Shown here: in pieces, positions 49,456 to 60,809 of the stretch
How positions within the stretch are numbered: the stretch's first letter is position 1
How the letters are laid out: every line of letters starts with the position of its first letter
Source of the DNA: Hermodice carunculata
Lineage: Eukaryota; Annelida; Polychaeta; Eunicida; Amphinomidae
DNA: 64,000 nucleotides
Direction: 5' to 3'
Assembly: GCA_964020975.1 (NCBI GenBank)
Contig: OZ026629.1
Location: 46,521,351-46,585,350 of the forward strand
Program-made: the position numbers and the translations under genes
The notes under the pieces: generated by a model
The model's input: only the letters and a program-made list of their open reading frames with translations
Database searches by the model: none
What the model was told of the DNA's origin: nothing

Positions 49456-49465
49456 GTCACGTGAT
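49456..49465. promoter_or_regulatory. CLEAR-like E-box near the GH3 copy B start
   Basis: GTCACGTGAT, 9 of 10 bases of the TFEB/CLEAR consensus GTCACGTGAC, 19 bases before the ATG. Copy A holds a one-base E-box variant at the matching position. Function inferred. Confidence 0.4.
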
Positions 49466-49529
49466 AGAAAGTCATATGATGAGTCATTGATCAAGAGGGG
49501 ATCATTCTTCGTTCAGGATGTTGTGTCAT

Positions 49530-50041
49530 AATGATTATCATCATCATCATATAAATTCAGCCGACGCTCATACATGAGCATTATGGCCGTGTAGGCTGCT
49601 AGAAAAAAGAGAGAAATATTAGTGAGAAAGTTAGTGATTGGACAAGGCAGGTGTATAATCAAAAGAAAGTGTGTTAGGTGTTAGTGAGGCGGTTAAAATC
49701 AGATGTCGAATTTACAGGGAGTGAGCCTGGTAGGCTGCCAATTGAGATTGGAAGCCCATCAGGCTTGGGGCTGTGACAACTGTTAGGGGGAGGTTATTCC
49801 ATTCTATAATGCTACGCGGGAAAAAGCTGAACTTGTAGTAATCTCTGGATGTTTGGTAGGTTAGAAAGGTAAGGGGGTGTTGGGTACTTGACAGGCGAGG
49901 TTTAGGCGTGAGGTAGTTTGAGGGAGGGATAGCAACGATGTGGTGTATGATTTTATAAACCATACACATACGAATGTTATGTCTGCGTTCCTGTAGGGTG
50001 GGCCAGTGTAGGAGGGACAGCATGTTGTGGATTACTACCAC
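49530..50041 (-). mobile_element. LINE 3' end (non-LTR retrotransposon fragment)
   Basis: On the - strand the frame 50041-49712 reads MLSLLHWPTLQERRHNIRMC, then FFPRSIIEWNNLPLTVVTAP. This is the typical C-terminal tail of non-LTR reverse transcriptases (..L.WP.L..RR ... R...WN.LP). A short 3' UTR follows and ends in a (GAT)n tail near 49535-49550. A 5'-truncated copy of CR1/L2/Jockey type; the clade is not resolved. Confidence 0.85.
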
Positions 50042-50473
50042 CAGATGTCACAGCAGTCACATTCGAGAATTCTTAGAGGGGTGAGGGAGGGAAACGGGGG
50101 TGGGGAGGGGGGCTAAATGTGTCTGGCATACGTTGCATCAAGTTTTATATTCCAAAAAGTATTTGGTTTGCAAAAATCTATACTGCTACACAGTTCATTG
50201 CCATTGAGTCTAAATTAAGCCAACTTCATACAGAAAAGCGAAAAGTTGCTGACAAAAAGGCCTAGTTTATATTTTCTGTGTTGGATATATTGTAACATGA
50301 ACTCAGACTCAGTCATAGTTCTATGACGACGACGACGATTATCATTACCAGATGAATTATCAGGTTTTACAAAACTAAAGTACAGCTAAGACTACAGTTG
50401 TGCAGGTGAACAACTATGCCTATGGGCGTATGGCCAACTGAGGCTATATTTTATATGTTTTTGTTGACGTTTT

Positions 50474-52156
50474 GTCAGCTTTGCTGACCTTATAAGATCG
50501 CAGATCTTATTTCAACCGCCCATGTCTGTCAATCCGTAAACCTTTGCTCGTCAGCACGATACCGTCCACAGTGTTCAAGTTAGCCCAATATAACTTTCAA
50601 GACTTGCACGGTGTATACAAATCCATATCCTTTTCCATATTGGGTGGTAACGCCACCTGCAATATTATGCCATATAGGGGTCAAAACGTGAAAATCTGAA
50701 CACTCTAGCATCTTTAATTTTTGGCGGATCTTCACCAAATTTGGTGGGATTGTGGGGGAAGGTCCAAGTCTAAGTTGCTATTGATATCAGTGGCGCCACC
50801 TATAATTTGGCGGAAATAATGAGCCAAAATGTGTATTAAGATATAAAATTCCCTGCCTGAAAAGTAACTGGATTAGGCTAGCCAAATTGATAGGATATAT
50901 AGACCATGTCCAATGCTAAAATGTTGTATAATATCAGTGACCTTGACCTATGTTTGTGGGGTCACAATGCCTGTAAAGTTGAAAGGGGTGATTTTGTAAT
51001 GACAGGGTGTAGCTTGGACAACAATGGCAAAGAGAATTGTGCCTCCAGATCAAAATTGCACTTGATTACATTTTACATAAAACTGACCTTGGGTGACCTA
51101 CTTTTTTGGTCCCAGTAATTGGGGAGTGACCCAGTAATTATGGAGTTTGGCGCTTGTCCAAAGTTATTGTTTTGCTTTAACAACTCGAAAAGTTATAACT
51201 TGATTTGAACAAACAGACCATGTATGGAAAGCTGGGTGTGGGGCGCATATTTTGAGCGTAGCAATATTTTTTTTAATCCGACTTGAAGGTCAATGTCAAA
51301 TGGCCAGTTTGAATATACAGGGTCACCTCGTGAATGCTCGGCACTCCAGATTTTTTTTTTAGTTTGGCTCATATAACGTTTATTAGTCATAAAGTTGTAT
51401 GGAAATCTTTGTCGACATCAATGTTGGTGACGCCACCTATAGTATTATGTAACATTCAGCTCAAGATGTGAAAATCTTGTGACAGTTCAGCATTTTAATT
51501 TTTTTTATGGATCTTTATGAAATTTAGTTGGATTGTAGAAGAGGTCAAAATATCGCTCGGGTATGATACTAGTGGCGCCAAATATAATTTGACGGAAATT
51601 ATGAGTTAAACGTGTTTTAAGGAACAAAATTTCATTTCTCGAAAAATGATAAAATTAGATGAGCCAAATTTATAGAATATATAGATCACATCCAATGCTA
51701 ATATGTTATGTAAGATCAGTGACCTTGACCTATTTTTATAAGATCACCAGACCCGTTAAGTAGGAAGAAGTGAATTTTTAATGGTAGGTTATAGTTTGGA
51801 CATCAGTGCAAGGAGAATTGATCCTCTATAGATTAAAATTGTACTTGAATACATTGTATATAAAACTCTATCTGGTGACCTACGTTATTGGTCACCATGA
51901 CCCAATGATTGAGTGACCTTGACCTGTTGTTAAGGTCATTAAACACTTAAGAAAAGGACATTTAATTCAATATCTTGACAAAAAATAAGGCAAATGATGC
52001 CATATTTACCACAAATGTGCATCATGTGGAAGTTCATGTTGCATGATATGGCTAACGTTGATTAACTTTTCAAGTTCACGGATTGAATTCATTTCAGAAC
52101 ACGATTTTTTGGTGATTGTGGTCAGCAGTACATTTGGCCCATAAGCCTCTTGTTTC
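50474..52156 (-). mobile_element. Helentron-like element, family H2
   Basis: Read on the - strand it begins AACAAGAGGCTTATGGGCC (near 52156) and ends with the hairpin GTCAGC-AAA-GCTGAC (50488-50474). The interior holds two imperfect direct copies of a 700-800 bp unit with TGACCTTGACCTA, GTGGCGCCA..TATAATTTG and CCAATGCTAA.ATGTT. The AACAAGAGG start is the same as in family H1. Open frames inside look like shadows. Confidence 0.7.
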
Positions 52157-54209
52157 ATTTGTCTTTCCACCTGTACAGCAATACATATTCTAATTATCAT
52201 TTATTTACTGTATGTGTTCAACAAAAACCTCTGATATTCTTGCATCTATACTTTATATGAGGTTGACGACTTTCTGGGTCCAGCCTTGGCTCCTTTATTA
52301 TCATTATTATTGTCTTATTGTATTTTTCGCCTCAATCAATAATTCAATGAATGGCTGTGCACCAAGGTGTTCATTCCCATTGAACCACATCCAACCTTCA
52401 AGACAGCAAGTATTAGTTATTATTTTTTTAATGCTAGGATCTTTGATACGCAGGTGTATTTCACAACCTGATTTGCTTATGTGTTGCATATACACTTATA
52501 CATTCCAAATTTCACACCAGTTAGAATTGTATTCTATAGAATAAACGGAATATAGTTGTACAGCTTTCAAAAAGCACAACTTGAATAGTTTATCGTTCTC
52601 ATATTTTTTTTATTTCAACCCATTTTCTTTCTCTTTGTCAGTTTGAAATGAAGTGTCCAATTGGGCCATTGTATTTTTGGTAGTGCTTGAAACAAAACGT
52701 TTCTTTTATCATATTGTTAAGAGGTTTTTAGTAAATATATTACAAATTCTGTACAAGCGATATGAGACGTTCAATGAGCGTATTATCTCACGTGCCTCCC
52801 TATTGTAGGCTGCACAAGATGCAATTCGGCATCTCATAGTAGTACAGTTTGTGGTGCCACCTAGCGAGGAAAAAAATGACTTTTTTTTGTTAATGTGACA
52901 GGGATCATGCACATGGCAGTGATGCATGTGATGCCCTTTCATGGAAAGATCGAAGCATGGCAGTGATGCATGTGATGCCCTTTCATGGAAAGATTGAAGC
53001 ATCACTTTCATATCATCAGTAGGCCTACTCGCTATCGCTCGTACTGATATGAAGTTCTCCGTGCTTATCGATATTCGTACTCATGTGGAACATGCCATGC
53101 ATTACTGTATATTATACAGTGCCTAGAGCTGTCGCAAGTGAGAGAACGTTGAGTTATAACAGTTATATTACATTATTCTGTGTTCTACTAGACGTCCTGT
53201 GGAGAGCAATGACGCCTAGTTCACAAATGTTACTTGCAGAAATTAGACACTACATTTCTCTTTTCGATTACTATTGTTGAAAATGAGCGCATTATATCAC
53301 TGTTTTACATCACAACCATGAAAGTTTATGCGACCATTAAATCAGACGCTTTAGAACACTTGGGGTCCATGAAGTACGCTCGCATTTGAGCGCAGAGTTG
53401 GATTCGATTGTAGCTGACTAGCCAATGACCGGCCAAGAATGTCTAAAATCCTGGGGATGGGGAATGGGAGGCGGAGAGTACGACCTGTTCATGGCAGGCA
53501 TCTGCATAGATATTTTCAGCAGCTGATGAACAAATATACATGGGTGTATGTCATCTTGGATTTTGAGCTTGAAAGTTTGTTTAAAGACCATGATGACTAA
53601 ATTGATATATTAGTTTTGATTGAAATAACATCTTCCTGTATCATGTACATACAGATCTTCCAGAATCTATATTTTAATCATTCAGGTGTGGGCACTGCTT
53701 GGCTTGGGCTTTTTCGTTCATGAAGCAATATCTAGTATAAATGGAACATCAATTGCATTTTCTTATAATTTTATTCTGCTCATTTTCGTTTTTTCAACAC
53801 ATTTACCACGGGAAAGAACTGCAGTGGAATTGTCAGCAGGTCATGGGAACCGATTCCAGCTGATATTAAGTGAATTTCAGGCTGTCCTGAGCGCTTGCCC
53901 AGATTTGGCAGTATTTACTCAAATGTCACAAACTTGATTCAGTCTTTTGAAATATAAACTACAAGGCCGGGAGTCAATCATAAGCTGTGTTAGCACTTAC
54001 TGACTTAGCCAGAAATTGGCAGGATTTACTCAATTATTGCAAACTTCATTCATTCTTTTGAAACAAACTAAGAGTTGACAACTAAATAGAACCTGATTTC
54101 TTTGAGACTTTCATGGGAGAAGGTGTCATCATGGAGCTTGTTTTACATTTCTGGTACAAGATGTCCATTGTTACTGTACTTGTTAGGAATTCTCCAGGTT
54201 AGGACAGGT
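52157..54209. other. Intergenic
   Basis: Holds a 44-bp exact-length tandem duplication at 52913-53000 (ATGGCAGTGATGCATGTGAT start). No gene recognised. Confidence 0.5.
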
Positions 54210-54347
<138 letters not shown>

Positions 54348-54896
54348 AATTTGTCCGACATTTCACTTGTACACGTAGAAACTCCAAACTTGGCATGATT
54401 TTATTTCCATGCATGAAGTCTTGAGTTTTTATAAAGTTTTCCACGTGCGGCAGTTTTCACCAGAAACGTTTCTCCTCCCCCCCCCCATTTTTTTAAAGTT
54501 TCTATAAACCGGCAAATTAAGGTTAAGTATACCGTTGAACAAAATAAATCACCCATGTCACAACCTTACTTTTCACAATCATCCGACCCAGTTTCTTCAA
54601 TTTGTGGACTAGAGAAACATATGATTTAATGGCAGTCACCTCCAAGGTAATGTATTTCCGCAAAGTTACAATGACAGTGAATAGAGAATCATACATGGTT
54701 CAGAGTAAATGAAGTCTCCTGTCTGTAGAACTCCCAGGTAAGTTATATTCTGTACTATTGGGTAATCCAGTCAAAATAAATATGTTTAAACTAAACTAAA
54801 TATACTGTTTTTATCTCACGAAGGATCGTTGTTGCGGAAAATGACGGCTGACCACGTCACTGGTGATGTTCCCCACCACCAGCGATCCCGAATGAT

Positions 54897-55048
54897 AGAT
54901 CGAGAATCCAGGATGGGTAGCCCATTGATAACGTTGGGAGCACGAGTTGTTTGGTTTTCGCAAGGCTGTGCCGAGCGAAAACATAAAAATCCAACAAAGA
55001 GTGGTCCCTTCGTTATCCCCAATGGGCCAACCATACTTGATTTTCTTT
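54897..55048. repeat. Palindromic TIR element
   Basis: Left GAGAATCCAGGATGGGTAGC with CCCATTGATAACG. The right side is inverted: CGTTATCCCCAATGGGCC with AACCATACTTGATTTTC. A third related arm is at 55660-55692 (inverted). Together with 54955-55277 this forms nested inverted repeats. Confidence 0.6.
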
Positions 55049-55290
55049 CTCCTGTGTCTAAAAAGGGCAAATACAAAATTTCTCCTATGTCTGAAGCTTA
55101 TCCTGAATGAGTTATCCTACATGGGTATGGAGGATAAGGTTTCAATCGTAATCTTTCGTTTGATTTGTCACTCATCGGTTTCAAGTTGCAGACAAACCAA
55201 TGAGAAGCCACGGTGTAAATACCGACTCCTGTCACTCGTTGTTGGATTTTCATGTGTTCGCTTGGCACAGCCTCACGAAAACATGAAAAT
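54955..55290. repeat. Inverted-repeat pair GGCTGTGCC..GCGAAAAC
   Basis: 54960-54999 (CAAGGCTGTGCCGAGCGAAA, then ACATAAAAATCCAACAA) and its reverse complement at 55238-55277. Each arm is itself a small hairpin (TTTTCGC/GCGAAAA type). Confidence 0.65.
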
Positions 55291-55311
55291 CCAACAAATC
55301 TGTACGCTACC

Positions 55312-55645
55312 AAGGGGCCAAGCTATGGAATGTACTCCCCCTCCATATCAAGGAAGCAACTACCCTCCCGCAGTTCAAAAGACTCATACATACATGGCTT
55401 GGCCCATCCTGCAAATGTTCTATATGTGTATTGTGCCACAGCAGGATGTAAGCCACTTTTTTTACTTTTTTTACTTTTTTTTTTCTTCTTTCAAAATGAC
55501 TGCATGTATATATTTTCGCCTCTATTTCATTGTACTTACCATCTCTTTGTTGTCTTTTTCATCTATAGTCGAAGAATAGTGCCTCGGCGCTAATGTTTTT
55601 ATTGTACCGTACGTCGACTTGAAAATAAAGATTATTATTATTATC
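55312..55645 (+). mobile_element. LINE 3' end (non-LTR retrotransposon fragment)
   Basis: Reads GAKLWNVLPLHIKEATTLPQ, then FKRLIHTWLGPSCKCSICVL and a stop. This is a classic non-LTR reverse-transcriptase C-terminal tail (KLWN.LP..IK.A..L..FK..L). It is followed by a pyrimidine-rich 3' UTR, AATAAA and an (ATT)n tail near 55628-55645. Severely 5'-truncated. It differs from the 49530-50041 copy in sequence and tail. Confidence 0.85.
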
Positions 55646-55692
55646 ATGATCCCATTTTTATCCAGAATGGGCTACCCATACTGGATTCTCTA

Positions 55693-56157
55693 TAGTAGGT
55701 CCAAATCACTCAATCTCAGCCATGTAAGATCTTGTTCATTCTATGTTTAATTGGGTATTCATTGCAAAAAAATATGCCTTAGGTCTACTTTCAACGCCGA
55801 CCTGGTGTACCGTGTCTGTGTTGGTCGTTGTTATTCAACTTAACGTGTGACAGACATAATCAAACTCCCCTCACTATGTCACTGATGCATTGCCATATAC
55901 AGGCGGGTCACAATTTAGATGTAATAATATCATGTGATTTACAGTGAGTGACTACTTTCGAATTTCAATCTAGGAAATGATAACTCATCCTCAGACATAG
56001 AATAAATTTATGGGGTTCATGCATTATCATTATCAAGTCCGCGGAAAAGTTCATTGCACTGCGAAATAAATGATCAAGATTGGTTTTATATTTTGACAGG
56101 TTGTGATTTGGGTTATTCGATTGTTCCATCCGGGAGGCTGTGCGACTAATGTGCCCC
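55693..56157. other. Intergenic
   Basis: Nothing recognised. Confidence 0.5.
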
Positions 56158-56378
56158 CTCTTCTTCTTCTTCTTCTTCTTCTTCTTCTTCTTCTTCTTCT
56201 TCTTCTTCTTCTTCTTCTTCTTCTTCTTCTTCTTCTTCTTCTTCTTCTTCTTCTTCTTCTTCTTCTTCTTCTTCTTCTTCTTCTTCTTCTTCTTCTTCTT
56301 CTTCTTCTTCTTCTTCTTCTTCTTCTTCTTCTTCTTCTTCTTCTCCTCCTCCTCCTCCTTCTCCTCCTCCTCCTCCTT
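56158..56378. repeat. (TTC)n then (TCC)n microsatellite
   Basis: About 62 TTC units (to about 56343), passing into TCC units. Purine/pyrimidine asymmetric and mirror-symmetric, so it could form a triplex. Leu/Phe/Ser or Glu frames across it are artefacts. Confidence 0.97.
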
Positions 56379-57070
56379 TTTTACTTTTTGGTTTCACGTT
56401 CACATAAAATTATGCTTCTTGTTCACAAAACTGTAAACTTGTTTAAACTTCAGGGCTGACCAAAAAATCTAGATTTTTTAAAAAAATTAAAATACTCTTA
56501 AAATATGAAAATTGCCATGAAATGATAATGGTTAAAAGATATGATATATTGTTTTAACAGAAAACACAGAAAATAGGCGCACATCCATGTACACGCACAT
56601 GCGTGCATACACACATGCTTGAAAGTAAAATATCAGTGTATCATCATGGTTTCACTGCATGCTGTGCCTAGAGGCCGAACGTAGAAGATAACGAAGTCCG
56701 AGAGGGAGCAAAAAGCAGTCACTCTTGCACATATCCAGAATAACGCTTTGCATTTCTTTAAAAAAAAAATCTCTTTGATTTCTTGCAACAACAAATACAA
56801 ATTGAACACATTACCAATTAAAATTTCTCAATGAAAATTTAAATAACCTATTAAAATCTCAATTTACTATCCCTCACACAGGTTATAAGTCATTTTGTAT
56901 GTTCAAAGTCAGGAAATATATTGTTTCAAAATTAAGTTTCGCATATGGCAAAATTAATGCAGACGGAATGGCCTTTTAAATATACGCTAGAACCAATCCA
57001 TAGTTTTGGGCGCTTTCACGAAATTTTGCCTGCTAAAGGGAAAGTACTTTTATTGTTTCTTATTGTTGTA
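56379..57070. other. Intergenic
   Basis: Nothing recognised. Confidence 0.5.
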
Positions 57071-57261
57071 TTAACCCTTTCCCTCTTGAATTAAGACTGA
57101 GTCAACAGCTTTTGCTTCGCATGGGGCATGTGATCTTGATAAGTCTCGTGTACATTTCTCAGTCAAATTGTTTTTCATAACTGTTGAAATTTACTTGACA
57201 ACACTGAAGCAGACGTTTGCCCACCAGCCGGTTTTGGCAAGTTTAAGGGCTAAAGGGTTAA
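57071..57261. mobile_element. piggyBac-like MITE (TTAA-flanked), best copy
   Basis: TTAA at 57071-57074 and 57258-57261. Left CCCTTTCCCTCTTGAAT, right inverted TTTAAGGGCTAAAGGG. The interior shares AACTGTTGAAATTTACTTGAC and CCAGCCGGTTTTGGC motifs, in reverse orientation, with the 37899 and 15951 copies. Confidence 0.8.
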
Positions 57262-58885
57262 ATGTAGTTATTATTGAACTGGGGAGCCGAAGGCCTGCTT
57301 TGCAGACAATGAAAAATGTGAACTCCGAAGCATTTTAACACCCAATTTTATTATATTAGGCGCAAAAGTACATGTGCATGAATAACACAGAAACATGTGA
57401 AAATAAAACAGATTAATTTCCGCATTGATTGCTTTCCCTGTTTTCCTGCATAATTTCCATTCTTGGGACCTTGTCATGTGGTTACGTCATAAACTCTTCA
57501 AATAATGCTATCATGGTTGTATGTAAAAACGCAAACCATAGAAGAGTATACATGTTTGTGCTTCATAGTATATCTCATAAAAGCATAATTATTTACAAAT
57601 AAATCAACTTATAAAAGTCATGAAAAATACTTCAACCTGTCATTTGCACATCAGTTAATCAATATATCTATGACATAGCATACATTAACTTCACACACTG
57701 ATAGTTGTAAAAGTGAGCGAAGTCAACATTGTAATACCAATCAGCCCTACTGTTGAGACGCATGTTGTATGATCACATTTGATTTTCTTGCAACATGACA
57801 GCATTATAACAGTAGCAAGTCACTATGACTAAGTTGTGCATGGAAAACTTGCTTCGTATTATAAACATCAGATTGTGACTACAGTTGTCTAGAACCAGTT
57901 ATTACTACTATTTATTGCCTTCTACTCAAACCCTGCATCAGAAAATGACAGGTTTGCTACTGGTTCGTATCAAAATTGTTACTTTCAGTTTTTTTTTGTT
58001 ACGAAGAATTTAAATCCTGTTTCACAGTATTGCCCTCTTGACAAATATTCAGAAAATATGTTCAAAGTGGGTAACTATATACTTTGATACATTAGGTTTC
58101 CAAATTTTATTTGGAAAAAGTATAGAAAATGGTTCAATATACTCAAGGTATGAACATTGTATACAAATTCATTCTTTACAAACATACAAATTGAGATTCA
58201 GTAAACACACGCAAAGAATGGTAATCTGTGGCAGCACACGGTTTCCATTCGTTTTAATACAAAAATAAAATATCATTTAACATCAGAAGATCAATTCTTA
58301 GATCTATCCTGCAACTAAAAAAAGGAAGATTGAAATTGCTAAGACACTCGACCATTCGAGGGCATTGGTCAAGGGACGCTTGCTCGGAGTAAGGAAAGGA
58401 TACACAGCAATGTCCAAAAAGTGGTATATATTTACTCTGATCAAACGTCCACACAACGGTGGATTTTTCTGCTAAATCATGAAATTATGCAGCCACGTGT
58501 CCCGTGTTAAATGCATAACTATGTATATCACATGACACCTCAACAAAGGGAGACATTGTTTGTGTGCGTCACGAGAGAAAATACCAATGAAAAATGCATC
58601 AAATAGACGAACGCTATAAAGCCATGCTACTATGATACTATGGTATTTTTTACGACAAACATTGACTACTTTAGCCAACAAATTACGTAATAATCTTAAA
58701 TACAAATGTATATGTGTTCCGTGAAGCATAGGTACACTTTAAAAAGAAGACTACTCGTTGTTACTTGGCTTGGTGCGCAGCGGTAAATTGTACTGGAAGT
58801 GTGCATTGGATTCTGCTTTCAATTATCTTAATGTCCATCTGCAGAGTCCTTATTAGCAGCCAATCGCCATAGTTATTGCCAGAAA
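57262..58885. other. Intergenic
   Basis: Nothing recognised. Confidence 0.5.
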
Positions 58886-58887
58886 TT

Positions 58888-59194
58888 AACAAGAGGGCTG
58901 TGTGAACAGCCCATGCTCAGCTGACCTAGAGATTCATCATACTTGTGGCTCTGTGAACTTGGGATAGGATGAACGCATGTAATGAGTAAGTCTGACCTTT
59001 ATGCAAGAACACTAACATGTGCAACATCAAGGTCCAAAAATCACTGGAGCATGACCACTTGCACAAAATATGTAGACACTTATAAAAGGTACATCCCTGC
59101 CAAGTCTGACACAAATCTGGCCAAAATTATTTAAGTTATAACCATTACAAGAAATTTAAACTTTCCTATTAAAACTTTTTTTAAAGATTTTCCG

Positions 59195-59226
<32 letters not shown>

Positions 59227-60009
59227 ATAACACTGGAGCATGACCATTCGAACAAATTGGTAGAGACCCAACTAAGGTACAGTGCCACTAAGTTTAAGGT
59301 CAAGCTGAGTGCCAGTTTCTTCAGAGAAGTCCAAAGTGTCAATCAGCATTAGAATGCCCATTGACTACCATAGTAATCAATAGGAAAGGTGAATTTACCA
59401 ATAAGCACCGAGTTGAAAAAATCGTTAAAAATCAGGAATCCACGGTAGTGCCACCTAGTGAACAAAATCGTTCGACCCCTCCACATATTCTCCAAGTTTC
59501 CGCCTAATCTTGCAGTTCCACCTGGTGAAAAAATTAAGAACTAAGAGTCCCTAGGAATATTGCTGGGTAATATCAAAACGATTGGGTGAGCGGTTTCCCA
59601 GGAGAAGATTTTCTAACATTTGCCCCCAAAAAGAACCAAAAAATTCATAAAAAAATAAAAAAATAACCGAAGCATACCAATTTGAACAAACTTTGTAGAG
59701 ACCCACCCAAAGTACATCCCCACCAAGTTTGAAGTCAATCTTGCTGATGGTTTCGGAGAAGTTGAAAATGTGAATTAGCATTAGAATACCCATTGACTTA
59801 CATAATATCACTGGGAAAGATGCATTTACGGATAGCTATATGAATTGGAAAAAAAAAAATCGTTAAAAATCAGGAATCCATAGCAGTGCCACCTAGTGAG
59901 CAAGTTTGTTTGATCCTTCCACAAGGAACATATCAATCAACTTTCAGCTTAATCTGAGTGACGGTTCTGAAGCAGAAGTAAAAAATAGCAAAAACACTGA
60001 AAAAATTAT

Positions 60010-60048
<39 letters not shown>

Positions 60049-60341
60049 CTGCTGAACTAATTGAGAACTTAGAGTCCCTATGGGTGTCCCTGTGTGATAT
60101 CAAAGCAATTAGATGAACGGTTTTCCAGAAGATTTTTTAGCATTTGCCCCCCAAAAGAAAGAAAGAAATAAAATCCAAAAATCACTGGAGCATGAATATT
60201 TGAATAAACTTGGTAGAGACCCGACAAAGGTACATCCCCACCAAGTTTGAAGTAAATCTGGCTGACGGTTTTGGAGAAGTCGAAAACGTGAATTGTGGAC
60301 GGACCATCGTATAAGCTCAGCTGACAAGTCAGCTGAGCTTA
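58888..60341 (+). mobile_element. Helentron-like element, family H1
   Basis: The 5' end is AACAAGAG plus the hairpin GGGCTGTGTGAACAGCCC (58895-58912), then ATGCTCAGCTGACC. The interior has units marked near 59341 and 59773 and two long poly-A runs (about 59193-59224 and 60008-60044). The 3' terminal palindrome is 60314-60339 (AGCTCAGCTGAC, two-base centre). Both ends are essentially the same as in 27361-29353. Confidence 0.85.
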
Positions 60342-60809
60342 AAAATGAAAAAAATTCTTTTAAGCATCATGTAACTGCACATATGGTACAACGATCACTC
60401 TTCAGCTACCGTTTGCATTAAAACAAAACCACCTTCCCCCACTTCCGGTTTGGACATTCAGTTTAGTTTTAGCATATATTCAGCACCAATGTTGCAATTT
60501 GCAATGTAGGATTGTGTGTCAAACATCGCTTGCAAATACAAATTGCGACGACATTCTATTATGTCCATACATTTTATAATTGTACAAAAAATAAATAAAT
60601 ACATAAAAATAAATTAAAATCAAAAGCAGAACCCCATAAAAAGACCAATAAAAACAAATACACTCCCCCCAATTCACATAAATGAAAAGATAAAATGATC
60701 ATTGTTTTGCATGTACATTCACCATAACAACAATGGCGCTCACGACGTTTTGTTTTCAACTACACAGGAACATAGGAAGTAACTAAAGTATTGTAATGTT
60801 GTAAAGTTG
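60342..60809. other. 3' flank of the LRR-Ig gene
   Basis: AT-rich. No clear polyadenylation signal on the - strand. Confidence 0.45.

Noticed and set aside
54947-55579. A + strand open frame of 210 residues
   Set aside because: It crosses a palindromic repeat, part of an inverted pair and an off-frame LINE tail. No domain or codon logic; the LINE tail itself is in another frame.
56103-56459. Open frames rich in Leu, Phe/Ser or Glu of 85-118 residues
   Set aside because: Translations of the (TTC)n/(TCC)n repeat.
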